Positions 17,353-25,911 of a stretch of DNA of 64,000 bases are shown here, piece by piece; the first letter of the stretch is position 1, and each line of letters opens with the position of its first letter. Source of the DNA: Bacteroidaceae bacterium. GTDB taxonomy: Bacteria > Bacteroidota > Bacteroidia > Bacteroidales > Bacteroidaceae. The stretch is taken from positions 12,986 through 76,985 of the forward strand of contig JAUUPT010000011.1 of the NCBI GenBank assembly GCA_030843315.1. The letters are read 5' to 3'. The position numbers were made by a program, and so were the translations under genes. The notes under the pieces are model-generated. The model was not told the origin of the DNA, searched no databases, and was given only the letters and a program-made list of their open reading frames with translations.

Positions 17353-18363
17353 ATGATTAGAGAAGTAAAATTTGAAAGTCAAGACCGTCGTATCAAAGGA
17401 ATCATCGAAGCCTTGAACGCTAACGGCATCAAAGATATCGAAGAAGCTAACGCTATCTGCGAATCTTATGGACTCGATCCTTATAAGACGTGTGAAGAAA
17501 CTCAGCCTATCTGCTTTGAAAATGCAAAGTGGGCTTATGTAGTAGGTACTGCTATCGCAATCAAGAAGGGATGCAAAGACGCTGACAAAGCTGCCGAAGC
17601 TATCGGTATCGGTCTGCAAGCATTCTGTATTCCGGGTTCTGTAGCCGACGACCGTAAGGTTGGTATCGGTCATGGTAACCTGGCTGCCATGTTGCTGCGC
17701 GAAGAGACTAAGTGCTTCGCTTTCCTGGCAGGTCACGAATCATTTGCTGCTGCCGAAGGTGCAATCAAGATTGCTGCTAAGGCAGACAAGGTACGCAAAG
17801 AACCTCTGCGTTGTATCCTGAACGGTTTGGGTAAGGATGCTGCACAGATCATCTCTCGTATCAACGGCTTTACTTATGTTCAGACTCAGTTCGACTACTT
17901 TACAAGTGAACTGAAAGTTGTGAAGGAAATCGCTTATAGCGATGGCCCTCGTGCTAAAGTAAAATGCTATGGTGCCGACGATGTTCGCGAAGGTGTAGCC
18001 ATCATGTGGAAAGAAGGCGTAGACGTATCCATCACTGGTAACTCTACTAACCCGACTCGTTTCCAACACCCGGTTGCAGGTACTTACAAGAAAGAACGTA
18101 TTCTGGCTGGTAAGCCCTACTTCTCAGTAGCTTCCGGTGGTGGTACAGGTCGTACTCTTCACCCGGATAACATGGCTGCCGGTCCGGCTTCTTATGGTAT
18201 GACAGATACTATGGGCCGTATGCACAGTGATGCTCAGTTCGCCGGTTCTTCATCAGTTCCTGCTCACGTAGAAATGATGGGATTCCTGGGAATTGGTAAC
18301 AACCCGATGGTAGGCTGTACAGTAGCTTGTGCGGTAGACGTTGCTCAGGCTTTGGCTAAGTAA
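17353..18363 (+). CDS. GGGtGRT protein, unknown function
   Basis: A 336-residue protein of the conserved family named for its motif GGGTGRTLHPDN (about residues 258-269). Another conserved stretch is TMGRMHSDAQFAGSSSVPAH. Several cysteines (ICESYGLDPYKTCEETQPICF and GCTVACAVD) could bind metal or a Fe-S cluster; this is my inference. The family is widespread in anaerobes and always, as far as I know, next to the NifU-like scaffold gene upstream. Codon use is strongly biased as for highly expressed genes. It ends at a good terminator. The function is not known. Confidence 0.87.
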   Translation: MIREVKFESQDRRIKGIIEALNANGIKDIEEANAICESYGLDPYKTCEETQPICFENAKWAYVVGTAIAIKKGCKDADKAAEAIGIGLQAFCIPGSVADDRKVGIGHGNLAAMLLREETKCFAFLAGHESFAAAEGAIKIAAKADKVRKEPLRCILNGLGKDAAQIISRINGFTYVQTQFDYFTSELKVVKEIAYSDGPRAKVKCYGADDVREGVAIMWKEGVDVSITGNSTNPTRFQHPVAGTYKKERILAGKPYFSVASGGGTGRTLHPDNMAAGPASYGMTDTMGRMHSDAQFAGSSSVPAHVEMMGFLGIGNNPMVGCTVACAVDVAQALAK

Positions 18364-18386
18364 TTTAAGTTACTATAAATAGAGAG

Positions 18387-18420
18387 CTCCTGCAATCATG
18401 ATGGTTGCAGGAGTTTTTTT
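18387..18420 (+). terminator. Terminator after the GGGtGRT gene
   Basis: Arms CTCCTGCAA (18387-18395) and TTGCAGGAG (18405-18413) followed by seven T. Confidence 0.93.
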
Positions 18421-18437
18421 ATTTAAAATATAAAGTC

Positions 18438-18445
18438 TATATTTG
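18438..18445 (+). promoter_or_regulatory. -7 element for the DUF418 gene
   Basis: TATATTTG, a perfect match, 29 bases before ATG 18474. Confidence 0.55.
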
Positions 18446-18473
18446 CGTCTTTAACACTTAAGACGAATTTTAT

Positions 18474-19643
18474 ATGATACAAAAACTTGAAGGACACACA
18501 CGCATCGACGTAGCCGACGTGCTACGCGGACTGGCCGTTATGGGCATTATAGTATTACATTCTATCGAGCATTTCAATTTCTATTCATTTCCTGATACAA
18601 CGAATCAAAGCGTTTGGCTTAACTTCACTGACAAAGCCATCTGGGACGGACTATTCTTTATGTTCGGAGGAAAGGCGTATGCGGTATTCGCTTTACTGTT
18701 CGGTTTCAGCTTTTTCATTCAAGATGATAACCAGCGTATGCGCGGGAAAGACTTCCGTTTGCGCTTCTGCTGGCGGCTGATACTGCTGTTCGTTCTTGGC
18801 AATATAAATGCAATCTTCTTTACGGGCGAGGTATTGGTGCTTTACTCGCTGGTGGGTTTCATTCTGCCACTGACCTGCCGGATGAAGGATAAGTGGTTGT
18901 TTGTACTGGCCTGCGTGTTGCTGATGCAGCCGTTACCACTATATTACGTGATACGTGCCTGCATAGATCCAGCTTTCGTAACGCCTTCCATCCCTACCGG
19001 CAGTTTCTGGGCGGCGGCTTTCGAGATGCAGAGTCACGGAACGTTTCTTGGAACGCTGCGCGTGAATTTATGGGAAGGACAGCTTGCCAGCCTTGCCTGG
19101 GCATGGGATCATGGACGGGTATTCCAGACTGCCGCCCTCTTCCTGTTCGGCCTGCTGATAGGACGCAAGAAACTTTTCCTGAAGGAGAATATCAAGTTCT
19201 GGAATAAAGTACTTTGCGGTGCACTCATCGCCTTCTTCCCGCTCTACGGACTGGGCAATATGCTCCCCCGTTTCATTACCAGCAAGTCGATCCTTGCTCC
19301 CCTGTCGCTCACCATTACTTCATGGTCCAATTTTGCATTCATGCTGATACTTGTATCGGGTGTCATCTTCGCCTTCTACCGTACAAACCTGCACGGATGG
19401 TTGATGAAGTTGACTCCTTATGGCAAGATGAGCCTCACCAATTATATCACTCAAAGTATCGTAGGCTCATTTATTTTCTATAATTGGGGACTTGCTATGC
19501 ACTCTCAGTTGGGAATTACTGCCAGCAGTATGGTAGGCGTACTCCTCTTTATCGTGCAGTTAGCCTTCTGCCGCTGGTGGATGAGCCGGCATGCACACGG
19601 ACCGCTGGAATACTTGTGGAAGCGGGCCACTTGGCTGAAATAA
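18474..19643 (+). CDS. DUF418 integral membrane protein (YeiB-like)
   Basis: A 389-residue membrane protein with about nine to ten hydrophobic helices. The N-terminus RIDVADVLRGLAVMGI is the signature of DUF418/YeiB proteins and of related acyltransferase-like membrane families. The C-terminal region holds GKMSLTNYITQSI and ends with HGPLEYLWK, the classic DUF418 ending. The function is not known; a role in moving or modifying envelope molecules has been suggested for relatives. It is monocistronic, between two hairpin terminators. Confidence 0.88.
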   Translation: MIQKLEGHTRIDVADVLRGLAVMGIIVLHSIEHFNFYSFPDTTNQSVWLNFTDKAIWDGLFFMFGGKAYAVFALLFGFSFFIQDDNQRMRGKDFRLRFCWRLILLFVLGNINAIFFTGEVLVLYSLVGFILPLTCRMKDKWLFVLACVLLMQPLPLYYVIRACIDPAFVTPSIPTGSFWAAAFEMQSHGTFLGTLRVNLWEGQLASLAWAWDHGRVFQTAALFLFGLLIGRKKLFLKENIKFWNKVLCGALIAFFPLYGLGNMLPRFITSKSILAPLSLTITSWSNFAFMLILVSGVIFAFYRTNLHGWLMKLTPYGKMSLTNYITQSIVGSFIFYNWGLAMHSQLGITASSMVGVLLFIVQLAFCRWWMSRHAHGPLEYLWKRATWLK

Positions 19644-19660
19644 ATCACAAGCAATAATAA

Positions 19661-19692
19661 AGAGCTTTCCTGACTATGGAAAGCTCTTTCTA
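19661..19692. terminator. Bidirectional terminator hairpin
   Basis: AGAGCTTTCC (19661-19670) pairs with GGAAAGCTCT (19679-19688), followed by T-rich sequence and preceded by A-rich sequence. It separates two convergent genes. Confidence 0.88.
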
Positions 19693-19701
19693 TTTTACAA
19701 T

Positions 19702-21333
19702 CTAAGCCTTCCTCATAAATTCCTTAGGTGTTCTTCCGAAGTATTCTTTATACCGCCCTCTGAAGTTCTTTAGATTCTTCATGCCTACCATTTCGGCAAC
19801 TACGGTCACAGAGTACTTCCCGCTTTCCAGCAGTTCGCGCGCCTTTTCCATACGTATCCGTGAAATCAGATATTTGGGAGCCTCGCCCGTCAACGACTTC
19901 CATTTATTATAAAAAGTGGTCCGGCTCATGCACATCTTAGAGGCAATGTCATCAATCGTCAGGTCCTCTTTATCCAGATTCTCCTGAATATAAATCTGCA
20001 CTTCATCCAGGAACTCCAGGTTTGCATCCCGCAAAGATTCATCCACATGCTTTGCCAGAAATCCTTCTCCAAACACTTTCTGCAAGAAAGACTTCCTCAG
20101 ATAGCGGCTGTTGTTTATCAGTACGGAAATCTCTACTTTGAAGTCTTCCAGATTGAAAGGCTTATAAATAAAAAGGTCCGCCAAAGAGAAGCGCCTTTTT
20201 TCCCGACGCTCCATATCAATGTGCGAACCCAACAGTATCACCGGAATGAAAGAGGTCTCCCTTGCCGTCTTCAACTTCGAAGAGAGTTCTTCGCCTCCCA
20301 TACGGTGCAGCATAATATCACAAATCACTAAATCGGGATATTCACCACGTATAGCCTCTAAAGCTTCCTGGCCATCACTGAACGTTTTCACGGTGAAGTA
20401 TTCCGACAAGCGGTTTGCCAGATAGCACCTGAACTTTTCATCATTATCTGCAAGAACGACTAAAGGCTTATCCAAGCTATTCTTCTTGGTGGATTTGTGA
20501 AAGATAATCCTCGTTTCATCTTCCATAAAAGCATCCGGCATCTTCTTGCTGTCATGCACCACAGTCTTAGCACATGGGCATTTGATGGGAAAACGGAGCA
20601 ATATTTCCTTGTCCAAAACAAGTATCTTCCCATTGCACAAGCCCAATAACTTGTCGAAAAACACTCCACCCACAATATGCTGCTTGCCATGCAATGCTTT
20701 GGGACACTTGATAGCCCAATATCCGCCTTTCAGAGAAATCTGCATAGAAAGGTGCGTTTCGGGACGAGCACACTCGATGGCACTCAATATAAACTTATCA
20801 ATGACCGGAGATATCTTCCCCTGGTCGAACCAGGCACTGGCATAATCAAAATCGGGCACAAGTTCCAACGTCATCTGTAGTCCGGCAGCATAAGTTTGTA
20901 GGGGATAGACTTTCTTCTTCATAAATGCACCTATTTCATGTTCCGCCACAATCAGGTTGCCGGAATGAACAAAAATATGTTTCAGTTCCATCAGTCTTAT
21001 CAGATGCCGTTCCAGACCATCGATATTATGGATGGCAACTGCCAGTTCTTTCTTTACAGGTTCCGGGCATATCCCTTCGTATGCAGCATCCAACGGCGTT
21101 TTTATCAATGAAATAGGATTGCGAATATCTTGAAATGTGTCAATGAAATACTGGTTTCCCTCTTTCAGCAAGTCCCGTTCCTCCCGGATATAACATAAAT
21201 GGAATAAAAGCCAGCACAGCAAACAAGCCACACTGAACAACATCGGCAAAACCGCACCCGGAAACTTATGATACACTCCAACCGATATAAAGAAAATGAA
21301 TAAAGATACTATTACTATTAATACATGTTTCAT
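19702..21333 (-). CDS. Hybrid two-component-like regulator with AraC output and degenerate kinase
   Basis: A 543-residue protein. Two transmembrane helices (about residues 3-45) replace the large periplasmic sensor of Bacteroides hybrid systems. Then comes a dimerisation-like helix (about 58-120) where the usual HELRTPL box reads DIRNPIS, so the phospho-accepting histidine is missing. The ATPase region (about 120-270) lacks clear N and G boxes. A receiver domain follows (about 292-410) with the phospho-aspartate in VICDIML, and a C-terminal AraC helix-turn-helix (about 435-540) ending RTPKEFM. I infer a DNA-binding regulator that no longer phosphorylates itself. Its target is unknown. The nearest divergent gene is the MFS transporter at 21692, 358 bases away. 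Confidence 0.85.
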   Translation of the reverse strand: MKHVLIVIVSLFIFFISVGVYHKFPGAVLPMLFSVACLLCWLLFHLCYIREERDLLKEGNQYFIDTFQDIRNPISLIKTPLDAAYEGICPEPVKKELAVAIHNIDGLERHLIRLMELKHIFVHSGNLIVAEHEIGAFMKKKVYPLQTYAAGLQMTLELVPDFDYASAWFDQGKISPVIDKFILSAIECARPETHLSMQISLKGGYWAIKCPKALHGKQHIVGGVFFDKLLGLCNGKILVLDKEILLRFPIKCPCAKTVVHDSKKMPDAFMEDETRIIFHKSTKKNSLDKPLVVLADNDEKFRCYLANRLSEYFTVKTFSDGQEALEAIRGEYPDLVICDIMLHRMGGEELSSKLKTARETSFIPVILLGSHIDMERREKRRFSLADLFIYKPFNLEDFKVEISVLINNSRYLRKSFLQKVFGEGFLAKHVDESLRDANLEFLDEVQIYIQENLDKEDLTIDDIASKMCMSRTTFYNKWKSLTGEAPKYLISRIRMEKARELLESGKYSVTVVAEMVGMKNLKNFRGRYKEYFGRTPKEFMRKA

Positions 21334-21691
21334 GCTATCTACATTTAAGTAACGTCATTTGGATTAACTAACAATTTGTTTGTATTTATTCTTCTAGCTA
21401 ACAATTTAGACAATAGAAGGTAGTCTGATTAAGATATCAGGAGGCGGTCTTATGGGGGATCGATATCCCATCTTGATAGTTTCAACAAAGCATTTCATCT
21501 TACAAGTCCCATTTTCAATCGAAGCATCTGTCAGATAGGATTTTATCATTCTCAAAAAGAAAATAATACAATAACAAACAGAATGCAAAAAAGATGATAG
21601 CCTTAGCACCAGATTAAAAGAAATATGAAATAAAGGTGCTTTTCGGACATACATTAATGGTAGAATAATCCAAAGAGACTATCTTTGCAAC
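21334..21691. other. Intergenic region between divergent regulator and MFS genes
   Basis: 358 bases without a credible gene. It contains the decamer CTAACAATTT twice (21368 and 21398, 30 bases apart), a small GGGAT/ATCCC hairpin near 21455-21470 and the MFS -7 element at its right end. The paired decamers might be regulator sites; this is unproven. Confidence 0.5.
21680..21687 (+). promoter_or_regulatory. -7 element for the MFS gene
   Basis: TATCTTTG ends 4 bases before ATG 21692, so the transcript would be nearly leaderless; no good -33 element is visible. Confidence 0.45.
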
Positions 21692-22867
21692 ATGAAACCA
21701 GAATTGAAAGAAGACGGCGGATTGCCGGCACATATACTTTGGACGCTTGCCATCGTAGCAGGTATATCAGTAGCCAACCTGTACTATAACCAGCCATTGC
21801 TGAACGTAATGCGCCATGACCTGGGAGTCTCGGAATTCAAGACGAACCTGATTGCCATGATTACACAAGTAGGCTATGCTTTGGGACTGCTGTTCATCGT
21901 CCCGCTGGGCGACCTCTATCAGCGCAAAAAGATTATATTGATAAATTTCTTCCTGCTTATATTTTCTTTGCTTGCCATTGCAGTGGCGCCAAACATTCAC
22001 ATCATCTGGGCGGCATCGCTCATTACGGGCATCTGCTCCATGATACCTCAAATCTTTGTGCCGATAGCCTCACAGTTCTCGCGTCCCGAAAACAAGGGGC
22101 GGAATGTGGGCGTTGTCATCTCGGGATTATTGACGGGGATACTGGCATCGCGCGTGGTCAGCGGATTTGTGGGCGAAGTGCTGGGTTGGCGCGAAATGTA
22201 TTTCATTGCGGCAGGCATGATGCTGGTTTGTGCCATTGTGGTGCTGAAAGTGCTGCCGGACATACGCCCCACCTTCCAGGGGAAGTATGCCGATCTGATG
22301 AAGTCGCTCTTTGTGCTGGTGAGAGATTATCCGGCACTGCGGATTTACTCGGTGCGTTCAGCACTGGTGTTCGGTTCATTTCTTGCCATGTGGTCGTGTC
22401 TTGCCTTCAAGATGGGCGAGGCGCCCTTCTATGCAAATAGCAATGTGATCGGAATATTAGGATTATGCGGCATTGCGGGAGCACTTACAGCCTCCTTTGT
22501 AGGCAAGTATGTGAAAACGGTCGGTATCCGGAACTTCAACTTCATAGGCTGCACGCTGAACATACTGGCGTGGGCATTGCTCTATTTCTGCGGAAACAGT
22601 TACGCAGGCATCATTGCCGGCATCATCCTTATAGATATAGGTATGCAGTGCATCCAGCTCAGCAACCAGACGAGCATATTTGAGGTCTACCCTTCCGCCT
22701 CCAACCGGGTGAATACCATCTTCATGACTACCTATTTCATCGGTGGTTCGATGGGTACTTTCCTTGCCGGCAGCTGTTGGCAGGCATGGGGATGGGCGGG
22801 AGTAGCCGGCATCGGTACGATGCTGACAGTAATCTCGCTCACCATTACGCTTTGTACAAAGAGATAA
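21692..22867 (+). CDS. Major facilitator superfamily transporter
   Basis: A 391-residue inner-membrane transporter with about 12 helices. The N-terminal LYYNQPLLNVMRHDLG and the loop GDLYQRKKIIL, which is the MFS motif A region between helices 2 and 3, place it in the drug/sugar-efflux-like group often named YnfM or arabinose efflux. The substrate cannot be told from sequence. The gene has a -7 element just before the ATG. It ends 10 bases before the convergent antitoxin gene with no obvious terminator. Confidence 0.9.
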   Translation: MKPELKEDGGLPAHILWTLAIVAGISVANLYYNQPLLNVMRHDLGVSEFKTNLIAMITQVGYALGLLFIVPLGDLYQRKKIILINFFLLIFSLLAIAVAPNIHIIWAASLITGICSMIPQIFVPIASQFSRPENKGRNVGVVISGLLTGILASRVVSGFVGEVLGWREMYFIAAGMMLVCAIVVLKVLPDIRPTFQGKYADLMKSLFVLVRDYPALRIYSVRSALVFGSFLAMWSCLAFKMGEAPFYANSNVIGILGLCGIAGALTASFVGKYVKTVGIRNFNFIGCTLNILAWALLYFCGNSYAGIIAGIILIDIGMQCIQLSNQTSIFEVYPSASNRVNTIFMTTYFIGGSMGTFLAGSCWQAWGWAGVAGIGTMLTVISLTITLCTKR

Positions 22868-22877
22868 AGAATATATT

Positions 22878-23192
22878 TCAGCACAAAGCTACTTTACCCA
22901 AATTACCGATTTCCAGTTTGGCACTTAGCCCCATGGCTTTAAGGAGCTTGATAACAGTGGCGAATGTCAGATTCTTGCCATTCTCAATTCTTGAGATTTG
23001 TGCTTTCTGCACACCTACCAGCTTGCCCAACTCTTCTTGAGTCAGGTTCTTGGCCTGTCTTGCTTGCTTGATGGCATCACCAATCAGGAACATCTCCAAC
23101 TGCTCGTCATACTTGTCACGCTCAGGGGTTCCCTGCTTGCCGATGTGCTTATCCTCTATTTCATCAAGAGTATAAAATTTCATTTTCTCCAT
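22878..23192 (-). CDS. XRE-type antitoxin of a HigBA-like module
   Basis: A 104-residue protein. The C-terminal half is a helix-turn-helix (about residues 40-95: DAIKQARQAKNLTQEEL then VGVQKAQISRIENG). The N-terminal part, with KQGTPERDKYD, is typical of HigA-like antitoxins that are encoded after their toxin. It should neutralise the toxin and repress the operon. I used ATG 23192, 4 bases after the toxin stop codon; a TTG at 23213 would overlap the toxin gene and adds no family residues. Confidence 0.85.
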   Translation of the reverse strand: MEKMKFYTLDEIEDKHIGKQGTPERDKYDEQLEMFLIGDAIKQARQAKNLTQEELGKLVGVQKAQISRIENGKNLTFATVIKLLKAMGLSAKLEIGNLGKVALC

Positions 23193-23196
23193 ATCA

Positions 23197-23544
23197 CTAC
23201 GTATTTTGTTCAAAATATGCTTTCATAATCTCACTTGCTTTGGCTATCTCCTTAGAAGGTGTTTTCTGCGTTTTCTTTATAAAACCGTGTGTAGCAATAA
23301 CCAATGTATCAACTTCCTTTGTTTTATCCCAAAAAGCTAACAAACGATATTGCTTACCACTATATAAAGTCCTGAACTCCCAAATATCAGTATTTTCTAA
23401 CTTCTTAAAGAGTTCCGGGTCTATCAGATAGCTTGCTTTCCTTATATTATAGATTATCTTCCCTTTTACTTTTAGAGGCAGTGTTTCTAAGAAGTCATCA
23501 GCTTCTTTTGACAATACAACCCTAAATCGTGCTTCTGCTTTCAT
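23197..23544 (-). CDS. RelE/HigB-family toxin (Gp49-like)
   Basis: A 115-residue protein with the compact RelE/ParE fold: FLETLPLKVKGKIIYNI, a central KLENTDIWEFRTLYSGKQYRLLAFWD and a C-terminal THGFIKKTQKTPSKEIAKA, which is the usual ending of phage-derived Gp49-like HigB proteins. Such toxins cleave mRNA at the ribosome. It precedes the antitoxin in the same transcript. A -7 element (RC of CAAAGATA) lies at 23564-23571. Confidence 0.88.
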   Translation of the reverse strand: MKAEARFRVVLSKEADDFLETLPLKVKGKIIYNIRKASYLIDPELFKKLENTDIWEFRTLYSGKQYRLLAFWDKTKEVDTLVIATHGFIKKTQKTPSKEIAKASEIMKAYFEQNT

Positions 23545-23563
23545 GCCTTTATTATTAATGATG

Positions 23564-23571
23564 CAAAGATA
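23564..23571 (-). promoter_or_regulatory. -7 element for the toxin-antitoxin pair
   Basis: CAAAGATA on the plus strand is a perfect TATCTTTG on the minus strand, 20 bases before the toxin start. Confidence 0.55.
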
Positions 23572-23639
23572 CTAAATGTTTCCATAAACAGAAACTTTAG
23601 CAAACAAAAAGCAATAGATCATTCAAGCTGATAATTGCG

Positions 23640-23671
23640 TTTGTTGTTTCTATTGATTTATCTTACCTTTG
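23640..23671 (+). promoter_or_regulatory. Promoter of nhaC
   Basis: TTTG at 23640-23643, a 20-base spacer and a perfect TACCTTTG at 23664-23671, 27 bases before ATG 23698. Confidence 0.75.
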
Positions 23672-23697
23672 CGCCGTCCATAATCAAATACAGTACA

Positions 23698-25137
23698 ATG
23701 AGTTCTACAAATAAGAAAATTCCTTCTCCTATTGTATCCCTCCTCCCCGTTGCCTTTCTTGTAGGCATGCTGTTTGCCACAATCCGCACCTTCGGAAGCG
23801 ATGCGTTGAGTGGTGGAAGCCAGGTTTCGCTGCTCACTACCACGGCGCTCTGCATCTTTATCGGCATGGCATTCTACCGCATCCCGTGGAAGGATTATGA
23901 ATTGGCGATTACCAACAATATTGCCGGCATTGCCACAGCCACCATCATCCTGCTGATTATCGGTGCACTGAGCGGTACGTGGATGATAAGCGGAGTAGTG
24001 CCTACCCTTATATATTATGGTATGCAGATTATCCACCCGGACTTCTTCCTTGCCTCCACCTGCATCATCTGCGCACTGGTATCGGTGATGACGGGAAGCT
24101 CGTGGACTACAATCGCGACGATTGGCATTGCCCTGCTGGGCATAGGCAAGGCGCAAGGCTTTGAGGAAGGCTGGATAGCGGGCGCCATCATCTCGGGAGC
24201 CTACTTCGGTGACAAGATATCACCACTGTCGGACACGACGGTGCTGGCTTCGTCGGTAACCGAGACACCCCTGTTCACCCACATTCGGTATATGATGATT
24301 ACGACTGTTCCGTCGCTCGTCATCACCCTCATCATCTTCACTGTAATGGGACTGACGCACGAAACGAATGACACGCAGCAGATTGCAGAGTTTGCCGCCG
24401 CACTGAATGCCAAATTCAACATCACTCCCTGGCTGCTGATTGTACCCGTAGTTACAGGAATACTCATTGCCCGAAGAGTGCCGTCCATCATCACGCTGTT
24501 CCTCTCCACCATGCTGGCAGGCATATTCGCCCTTATCTTCCAGCCGGAACTGCTGCGCGAGATTGCCGGCGACGGAGACATCTTCAAAGGCGTCATGATG
24601 ACCTGCTACGGCAGCACCAGCCTGCCGACCGACAACGATATGCTGACCGAACTGGTTGCCACGCGAGGCATGGCGGGCATGATGAATACGGTGTGGCTCA
24701 TCCTCTGTGCCATGTGTTTCGGCGGGGCGATGACGGCAAGCGGGATGCTGGGAAGCATCACTTCGGTGTTCGTCCGGTTTATGAAGAGTACGGTCAGTGT
24801 AGTGGCATCGACAGTGTGCTCGGGGCTGTTCCTGAACCTGGCAACAGCCGACCAGTACATCAGCATTATCCTCACCGGAAATATGTTCAGCAACGTATAC
24901 GAGAAGAAAGGATACGAAAGCCGCCTGCTGAGCCGGACCACGGAAGATGCCGTCACCGTGACGTCGCCGCTGATTCCGTGGAATACGTGCGGAATGACAC
25001 AGGCCACCATCTTGAGCGTACCCACGCTAACGTACCTTCCCTACTGCTTTTTTAACCTTATCAGCCCGCTGATGAGTATCTTTATAGCTGCTATCGGATA
25101 TAAAATAATCAAAAAACCGATGAACAATCCTGCATAG
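23698..25137 (+). CDS. nhaC: Na+/H+ antiporter, NhaC family
   Basis: A 479-residue inner-membrane antiporter with about 11-12 helices. Family marks are TGSSWTTIATIGIALLGIG, the GAIISGAYFGDKISPLSDTT motif, and SPLIPWNTCG near the end. NhaC proteins exchange protons for sodium and, in some members, organic anions such as malate. I start at ATG 23698; upstream in-frame codons would place the promoter -7 element within the coding region. It appears monocistronic, with only 64 bases to the next gene and no clear terminator. Confidence 0.9.
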   Translation: MSSTNKKIPSPIVSLLPVAFLVGMLFATIRTFGSDALSGGSQVSLLTTTALCIFIGMAFYRIPWKDYELAITNNIAGIATATIILLIIGALSGTWMISGVVPTLIYYGMQIIHPDFFLASTCIICALVSVMTGSSWTTIATIGIALLGIGKAQGFEEGWIAGAIISGAYFGDKISPLSDTTVLASSVTETPLFTHIRYMMITTVPSLVITLIIFTVMGLTHETNDTQQIAEFAAALNAKFNITPWLLIVPVVTGILIARRVPSIITLFLSTMLAGIFALIFQPELLREIAGDGDIFKGVMMTCYGSTSLPTDNDMLTELVATRGMAGMMNTVWLILCAMCFGGAMTASGMLGSITSVFVRFMKSTVSVVASTVCSGLFLNLATADQYISIILTGNMFSNVYEKKGYESRLLSRTTEDAVTVTSPLIPWNTCGMTQATILSVPTLTYLPYCFFNLISPLMSIFIAAIGYKIIKKPMNNPA

Positions 25138-25201
25138 GCATTGTTCTTGCAATAAATTTATAACGAACAATTTATTAAACCTAAACAAAAAAGATTCGAT
25201 T

Positions 25202-25792
25202 ATGAAAAAGTTTATTGCATTAGTAGCATTAGTATTAGTGAGCATGGCGTCAACCACCATGTATGCACAAGAGAGTAGAGCAGAAAAGCGCGCAGACCGC
25301 AAAGCCCAAAGAGACGCAGAACGTGCCCGCCTGAGAGCAGAAGAACAGGTACAGGACGTTATATCCTACGATGACGCCGTAGCCGCCTTGCAGGCACATC
25401 AGTTTGTGATGGAAGCCAACCAGGTGATGTTCCGCAACGGACAGACTGCATTTGTGAACTCCAACACCAACTTCGTACTGGTAAATGAAGGACGCGGTAC
25501 CGTGCAGGTAGCCTTCAACACTGTATATCCCGGCCCCAACGGCATCGGCGGTGTAACGGTGGACGGAACTGTTTCGGACATGCAGATGACTACCGACAAG
25601 AAAGGCAACGTAAACTGTAACTTCAGCATCCAGGGCATCGGCATCTCCGCCCAGATATTCCTGACGCTGACCAATGGCGGCAATAATGCTACCGTTACCA
25701 TCAGTCCGAACTTCAACTCCAACAACATGACTTTGAGCGGAAACTTGGTTCCTTTGGAACAGTCCAATATATTTAAGGGACGCTCCTGGTAA
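25202..25792 (+). CDS. DUF4251 secreted protein
   Basis: A 196-residue protein with a signal peptide (about residues 1-22, ending TMYAQ), then a basic helix rich in KRADRKAQRDAERAR, then the DUF4251 domain (about 55-190) of beta strands with NTNFVLVNEGRGTVQVAF and the typical TISPNFNSNN. The family is a Bacteroidetes periplasmic or outer-membrane-associated group of unknown function. The domain is complete and the length is usual. A strong terminator follows. Confidence 0.85.
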   Translation: MKKFIALVALVLVSMASTTMYAQESRAEKRADRKAQRDAERARLRAEEQVQDVISYDDAVAALQAHQFVMEANQVMFRNGQTAFVNSNTNFVLVNEGRGTVQVAFNTVYPGPNGIGGVTVDGTVSDMQMTTDKKGNVNCNFSIQGIGISAQIFLTLTNGGNNATVTISPNFNSNNMTLSGNLVPLEQSNIFKGRSW

Positions 25793-25827
25793 AAAGAAGA
25801 GAACCTATTAAAATTATATATACTCTC

Positions 25828-25878
25828 ACTCCGCTGCAAATCACTCAAAAAGTGTACATTTGCAGCGGAGTTTTTTTA
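25828..25878 (+). terminator. Terminator after the DUF4251 gene
   Basis: ACTCCGCTGCAAAT (25828-25841) pairs with ATTTGCAGCGGAGT (25858-25871), followed by a run of T. Confidence 0.92.
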
Positions 25879-25911
25879 CCCCCTTCAGGGAGACGAAAGG
25901 ATAAGATATCT

